A DNA stretch of 64,000 nucleotides. Origin: Ulva prolifera. Its lineage: Eukaryota; Chlorophyta; Ulvophyceae; Ulvales; Ulvaceae. Numbering within the stretch: the first letter of the stretch is position 1; every line of letters starts with the position of its first letter. The position numbers and the translations under genes were made by a program. The notes beneath the pieces were generated by a model, which did no database searches, was not told where the DNA came from, and saw nothing but the letters and a program-made list of their open reading frames with translations. Below are positions 58,339-64,000 of this stretch, piece after piece. The stretch is taken from assembly GCA_023078555.1 (NCBI GenBank), contig CM041204.1, positions 5,362,430 through 5,426,429 of the forward strand, given 5' to 3'.

Positions 58339-61300
58339 ATGTCCGGCAAACCGACTGCCAGCACAGTCAAGGGCAGATACCACGGGAGCGTGGAAATCGA
58401 TCCGGTGCTGCAAGAAGAGTCTCGTACCCAGAAGCATAGCAGGCCCTGGCGTGAGCCTCCTTTGGTTCCAAAGAGAGTGTACACCGCGTCAGCACCGAAA
58501 CCTGTCTTGCACCACAGTCAGGCTGCAACAAGGAGATACAAGGCAAGGAATACTAGAAATCGCATTGATGAATACTCACCAAAGCAGTTTCTGTGGGCAG
58601 CTATGTCCTGCGCATGCCAAAGAATTGACAGTGCAGGTAATGAAGGAGTTCGCAGCCGGTGAACGCAGCGATGTCAAACAGCAGGCTAAGCGGCTCCGGA
58701 CAGAGCCTCGACCAGCATGGCGTGCAGCCCCAGTGGATAGGCTGGTCAATTTAGACGACGGAGATTCATCAATTGGGTCATGGCAAGATCACAGTGCGAG
58801 TGATCTGCACTGCGTTGCACCGAGTCCAGCTGGACCTGGTCTGGTGAAACGCAGACACAGCGCAACCATGCCACACGTTCTTCCACAGGCACCAGCCAAG
58901 TAAGTATTCAAGGCTCAACTGTCCCGAAAAGATGGTGCAAACCTGTGATCAGTGCTGTACGAATGCACGTGCCGCATGTCAGGACGTTTGCTGCAGGGCT
59001 ACGAGGAGACCACTTGCTCCAACAAATAGAGGTACGCATGTGCCAGTGAAGCCAGCGATCCACCAACGAAGTTCGGTGACGACTGACCTGACGGCGCTGC
59101 GCTCACCGGGCACACCAGTACGAACCAAGACAGTCCGTAGGGCAGTCAAGAAGTTTACCAAGACTGCACCTATTCCAAAGCCAGGCCCATCTGGGGATCA
59201 CTGTGCGTATCTGCCAGGGACAGTTGCTGTCTCCAGTACCAGCTCCAAGAGGTCAAAAGTCAGGAAGCGCACCAGCAAGCATAAAGCTGAGGCACGAGCG
59301 CCTCTTTCTACAATTAGCTGCCCACCACAGGCTGGCCTACGCGCAAACTCAGGCACTGCTGCAATGGTTCCCAGCACAAAGCAGTCTGCGCATGCAAGTG
59401 TCCAGACAGGTCATTTCGCTTGGCTAGAGCGGCGCCGCAAGCCTGAAGAAATAAGGGGTCCCGCCAACAATGCGAGTCAGATAATGCAGCCTGACCCCAT
59501 AATCCTTAAGAAGCTCGACGAAGCTCTGCAGATGGCACTGAAAAGCAAGCAGAGCTCGGCTGCTCCATCACCCGACCACGGCCTCTTAATGCCTCATACA
59601 GTCGGTCCTTCAGCATGGCTAGAGAGTCCAGCTCATGCGAGGGATGTCCACACAGTTCGAACGCATACAGTGGACTATATGTGCTCCTCCCTCGCATCCC
59701 CGCCTGCGCCAGCCGCCGATCATGCCGCAGGCAATGCCTTCACGCAAGCATGGCTCACCGCATCAGGCAGTCCCATGGAAGAGTCTGACGCGTGGCACCC
59801 TCCAAATGTCCCCAGACCTGATGCTGCTCCTGCACTGCAGACACATCGAGAGTATCGAAGGCCACATGCGATTACACCCTCAGGTAGGTTTCGAAAGTTG
59901 CCTGGCACAGTGCAGCATACAATGGTCATGGCAGTTTCCTGGATAACGTCTGCAATAGCTTCCAGATTCACTTGTGTACGAGGCGCAGCAACACTTTTCT
60001 GCTGTCATGTGTTGCAGTCCAAAGCATACACAGGTTCATAGTGGTTGCCAGTGATCGATTTTCATGTGGCCAATATCTGCATTGCATTTGCAAGCAAGGA
60101 GGAGAGGCACACGTGTTCTGTTCTGATATGTCACGGTGATGTGAGGCTGTTTGGCCCAAGTGCTCCGTGTGGGCGCGCCTGCTCTACGTTCGTGGTACTA
60201 GGGCCTGAAGATGTCATGTAGATGTCACACAAGACGAGGGGGGTCTGCTGGAACCACAGCGGGACCCCGTGATGACAGAAGGACATAATGTTGGCCGTGG
60301 GGCACCTGGCAACACTCAACAGTACAAGGAACAGACGCATGGTGCAGATTCTTGTCTTCTAGTGGCCAGCATCCTGACTGCATGCTACAGCACAGCAGTT
60401 CATTAGGGTCTGCCACATCATGCCCGCGGACATGCCTTAGTGAAGGGCATCATCAATCACAAGCAGGCATTCAGACTTGCACAGCATTCAACATGGCCAG
60501 CTAGGTGTCTCATAGCATGTTTCTGGGCATTCGTGCCCATGGCCAGGAGTGTCTGCAGGCGCTTAGCCCAAGAATGTTTCGTCTCTCGTGAGTGTGCTTC
60601 CAGTTATCTGTGGAGTCTGGCTGGTGGTGCAACATGGTTCACCATTTCTAGTGCAAGCGAAGTGCATGAACTTAAGTAGCTCAAGTAGAGTTGTCCTGTG
60701 CACATTGATATCTGCGGCTGGACGTCATCGCATTGAGCTCAGCGGAATAGCGATTGCCTTTGGCAGCGACCGTGCTGCTGCCACACTTGAAAGCGGATCA
60801 CTCTCTCTCATGCTGTAGGTCAGTCTAAGCAAGGGCTTCCAACATGCCACAGCACAGCTCAACCTGAATGGGGGGGTTCCCACCCGAACGCTCTCGACCA
60901 CACTGACCCACGAGCGTCAGGTTCCTGGTCCCAGGGCCACCTGGGCCTTGGATCGCACGACACGTCCAGTGTTACAAGCCTGGGTGGCATGCAGTACGTA
61001 CCTTGTGATGCTTCCCCACCAGTGTATGATGATGCTGCAGCAGTGCGAGTGCTTCTGGGGTCTGCAGCGGTGGCACAGCCTTTTGGCCCACCGCTCAGTC
61101 TTGCGGGGTCGGGAGAGTTCAGCTCTGAGTGCTCGCGGCCGCCCAGAGATGCACTTGACATCCCTCCGGCTGACCGCATGCAAGCGCATCCAGACCGCTT
61201 CTGTATGGCAGCCATGTGCGACACAAGGCGGCAGATCGCAGCTGTGAAAGCAGGCCCTGTGCCGCTGTGGGAGAAGGCGCTGCAGGGGAGCATCCTTGAT

Positions 61301-64000
61301 GCACAGCAGGAGGCAAGCACACAGGCAGATGCACCACCTGCAATTGGTGGCGCGCGGAGACCGAATGTATCTACACCGCCTCAGACGTCGATGCCTGCTG
61401 CGCTCTTTGCTGACCGCTTGGGCTTGCATGTGGGGCGCTCAAGCCCGCCCACAGGGGAAGACATTTTGAATGATCTGGATCGCATCGATCGAGAAGCCAG
61501 GTGGCGCAAAATATCTAAAGGATCGCAGCTGTCTATGGTGGATGCCGAGGAGCCACGGCATAACGCTCGTATCTATAGCAATCCTGACGCCACTTCTGAA
61601 GAGCTAGATGGAACAACAGAGATGGAAGGTCCTCCTCAGCATCATGCCATGGCTGCTGGCCAGTCGTCTGCCATGGCTGTGGCCACAGCAGAGGTCGAAG
61701 CTGATCTATGTACGGCTCAACGCCTACAGGAGCACCTTATGTCTGAAGTCCAGCATTCACAGGTGTGTCATGGAACGTTTTGGCACCTTTGCCCACTCTG
61801 GATTGTCGTGTGGTACACTGTGACACTGGGGCGAGCGATGGTTGCAGGTGATCCCCTGGTACTGACTTCATTCGGCCGTGCAGGACCTTGACGCTCAAAT
61901 TGCAGCGATCGAGTATGCTCACAAGTTGGCACTGATGAGCCCTGCCGTGGCGCCAGTCTTGCCGCCCTGTGATGTGGGCTCTCAAATGCAAGACATGCAG
62001 CAAAGGCTGAAGCAGATAGCGGATAATTTGCGGGAAGAGTTGCTGTCTCATGCGTCCCTGCATGACCCCTCACGCTCTGCTCCCTGTGAGCCCATACATG
62101 CTGGCGCCAAGAGTTTGGCTGACATGGAGGTGCAAACATCGGCGTCACTGCAGGTAACAGCAACTCAACACGGCACTCTCAAGGTCCAGCAGCCATCACT
62201 TTCGGGGCAAGGGTCCACTGCTTCGCCAAACTGCAATCCCCACCTGTCAGCGGCACATTCGCATTCACCTGAGGCGCCATCTGATATGACCTACAGTGTG
62301 TCAGAGCATTGCACTAGCACTGCTTCGCAGTCTGTCCGAGAAAATACATCACCGGTCCCCACAGCATCGTGCCACAGTGCAATCGCCGCTTCAATGGATC
62401 CTGAAGTCCTGAGCATGCCGACGGCAAGCATCATCAGCTCTGTTCACGCTCAGGATGATGATGCAAGCCACAAAGGGTGCCGTGAGCCAGCCTTCAGTGA
62501 TGTGCACAGCGTTACCTCGATGCGGTCACTGAAGGCCGAACCTTTCCTACAGACCTCAGGCCTTTTCAAATGGTTCCAACAAGAAGCAGAGGAACAGCAT
62601 GAGCAAGAACTAAGACGCATCAACGAAGACATCAGCAAAAAGTGCCACAGCATGAAGCGGGAGCTAGCTCAGTTAAGGGTTACTAGACAGAAGCTCGATC
62701 CTAGTGACCCGCAGCATGCTAATCTGGACATCTGTGAAAATTTGTTGGGCCTGAAAATTGAGCAGTCTCAGGCAGAAATTGAGCAGAAGCGGACTCTGCT
62801 GGGGCAGCAATTAGAACAGCAACAGCTATTCTGGCGATTCCTATGCACAGCGGCTGGTTGCGGCAGAGCAGCGAGTGCGGTGTCCGCAGAGGCTTACCAA
62901 TGCGCTCTGCGACTGGCTGTAGGTGATACAGATAGACGCAGCACAGATGTGCAGAGTGTTGCAGCAACGGAAGACGTTCGCGAAAGTATACATGCAACGT
63001 TACCGGAGGCTTGTGGCCTGCTGTTGCAGCATGCGCCCATGCAAGAGAGACTACAGTCTGCAAGTGTGTCCAGCGTTGAGTATTCACTTGAGTTTGATAG
63101 CCATACGCAGGCATCATTGCCAGCAAATTTCCCAGACATCGCGGAAACTGTGGAATCCATCCACTCCGTTCCATCCTCAGCTGCAGCTGAGGATATTGAA
63201 GGCCGTCCACATCACCATGGCTCAGCCCAAAAGGCCCCACTTTCTCGAAACAGCCTCTGCAGTCATGATCTGGCACGCCAGGTGGAGGAGCTGCGAGCAC
63301 AGGTGGCCCTTAAAGAAGGCCTAAAAGTGGCTCGTGATGCAGAGACGAGGCTACAGCAGGAGCTATCTGCTCTCAGTGAACGAAATGCCCAGCTGGACAC
63401 AGAGCTTGCTGCAAACTTATGCAATCCACAATCGAAAGGGATTGCGCGGGATCACATGGAACAGGTGGACAGAAGGTCTTTTACAGGTGAAGATCACACA
63501 TTTATGATGCCTGGTCCGATTAAGATTCTTCGATGATCTATGTCCTACTGGTTGCTGATTAGATGAAGAGGAAATCATTCACTGTCTGCAGTAATGGCAT
63601 CTGCAGTAATGGCACCGCAGCATGATTGCCCAGTGCACTGCCACAAAACCGTTTCAAGAGTTCAGATATGAATTGCAACCATGGCATGTGACATGCAGGT
63701 CAAGAGAACGAGGCGACTGTGTTGGCCGTAATAGACGATTATGGTTCCGTAGAGTCCATTCACGAGTCATTGCAACACACGTCTTCTGTGCACTCACCTG
63801 CTCTGAGCATGTCTCACAGTGAAGAAGGTGTTCATTCTACAGTGCCGCAACAAGAAGATGCATCCAAGTCTAATTTTACTGTCAGCACACTTGGTGGTGA
63901 AGATGCAAGCAGCTCCACTACCTCAATAACTTCTGATCATGTGCTCAGTCACTCTATTCTCAGTGGGGCTGGCAGCGCAACCATGGGTGCCTTGAGCGAT
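58339..64000 (+). CDS. Large coiled-coil, Ser/Pro/Gln-rich protein (runs off right edge)
   Basis: Start MSGKPTASTVKGRYHGSVEI at ATG 58339. Exon 1 has an unclear donor. Then 58637-58899, 58997-59883, 60819-61762, 61884-63486 and 63699 to beyond 64000 join in exact phase, at least 1350 residues in total. The first half is basic and low complexity (RTKTVRRAVKKFTKTAPIPK, KRSKVRKRTSKHKAEARA). Exon 60819-61762 contains a charged helix (EDILNDLDRIDREARWRKIS). Exon 61884-63486 has clear heptad-like coiled coils (MQDMQQRLKQIADNLREELL, EQHEQELRRINEDISKKCHS, QAEIEQKRTLLGQQLEQQQL, LARQVEELRAQVALKEGL). Ser-rich segments with repeated short motifs (EYSLEFDS, DDYGSVESIHESL) recall centrosomal or microtubule-associated proteins such as CEP350, but no diagnostic domain is in the window. 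The function is unknown. Confidence 0.7.

Overview
This is nuclear DNA of a photosynthetic eukaryote, most likely a chlorophyte green alga (a trebouxiophyte such as Coccomyxa would fit, but that level is inference). The genes are split by many short GT..AG introns whose acceptors are mostly TGCAG. Coding exons are GC-rich, and the gene set is plant-like: a starch-binding CBM20 protein with a presequence-like N-terminus, a protein with two AP2 domains, a plant-type URB2 C-terminus, a ROF1-like FKBP, and a TOM1-like VHS-GAT protein. There are no operons or ribosome-binding sites. Exon ends below come from reading-phase continuity and splice consensus, not from transcripts.

Left third (1-23 kb). 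A CBM20 protein runs off the left edge (minus). After 2.6 kb of mostly non-coding DNA comes a USE1-type ER SNARE (plus) with a very long acidic tail after its membrane anchor that ends in RDEL. It converges with a 604-residue FKBP-TPR immunophilin (minus). A poorly resolved plus-strand gene with a Tudor-like exon (about 13.7-15.3 kb), a VHS-GAT-NPF endocytic adaptor (16.1-19.8 kb) and a CPFC-containing GST-family protein (20.6-23.1 kb) follow.

Middle (23-47 kb). A ULP1/SENP SUMO protease with two SUMO-interaction-like motifs (minus, 24.1-27.9 kb) lies 2.7 kb head-to-head from a UBE2D-type ubiquitin-conjugating enzyme (30.6-31.6 kb). Next come a double-AP2 protein (33.1-36.7 kb) and a gene-poor, repeat-rich stretch. 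That stretch contains two decayed fragments of a non-LTR retroelement C-terminus (40.1-40.3 and 45.2-46.6 kb), AT-rich palindromes, a 40-bp direct repeat, C/A-skewed blocks, and copies of a short dispersed repeat. Inside it sit GNA1 (glucosamine-6-phosphate N-acetyltransferase) and the SRP receptor alpha subunit, tail to tail 110 bp apart.

Right third (48-64 kb). A large URB2/Npa2 ribosome-biogenesis gene (plus) converges with an Hsp70-family gene (minus) that has a nucleotide-binding domain but no substrate-binding domain. About 0.5 kb upstream of the Hsp70 start, a large coiled-coil, Ser/Pro/Gln-rich gene starts in the opposite direction and runs off the right edge.

The genes are unrelated housekeeping functions: secretory pathway (USE1, SRPRA, VHS-GAT), proteostasis (FKBP, Hsp70, E2, SUMO protease), nucleotide-sugar and starch metabolism (GNA1, CBM20), and nuclear functions (AP2, URB2, Tudor-like). 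The most unusual items are the RDEL-tailed USE1, the truncated Hsp70, and a roughly 38-bp dispersed repeat with four recognisable copies, three of them around the retroelement debris.
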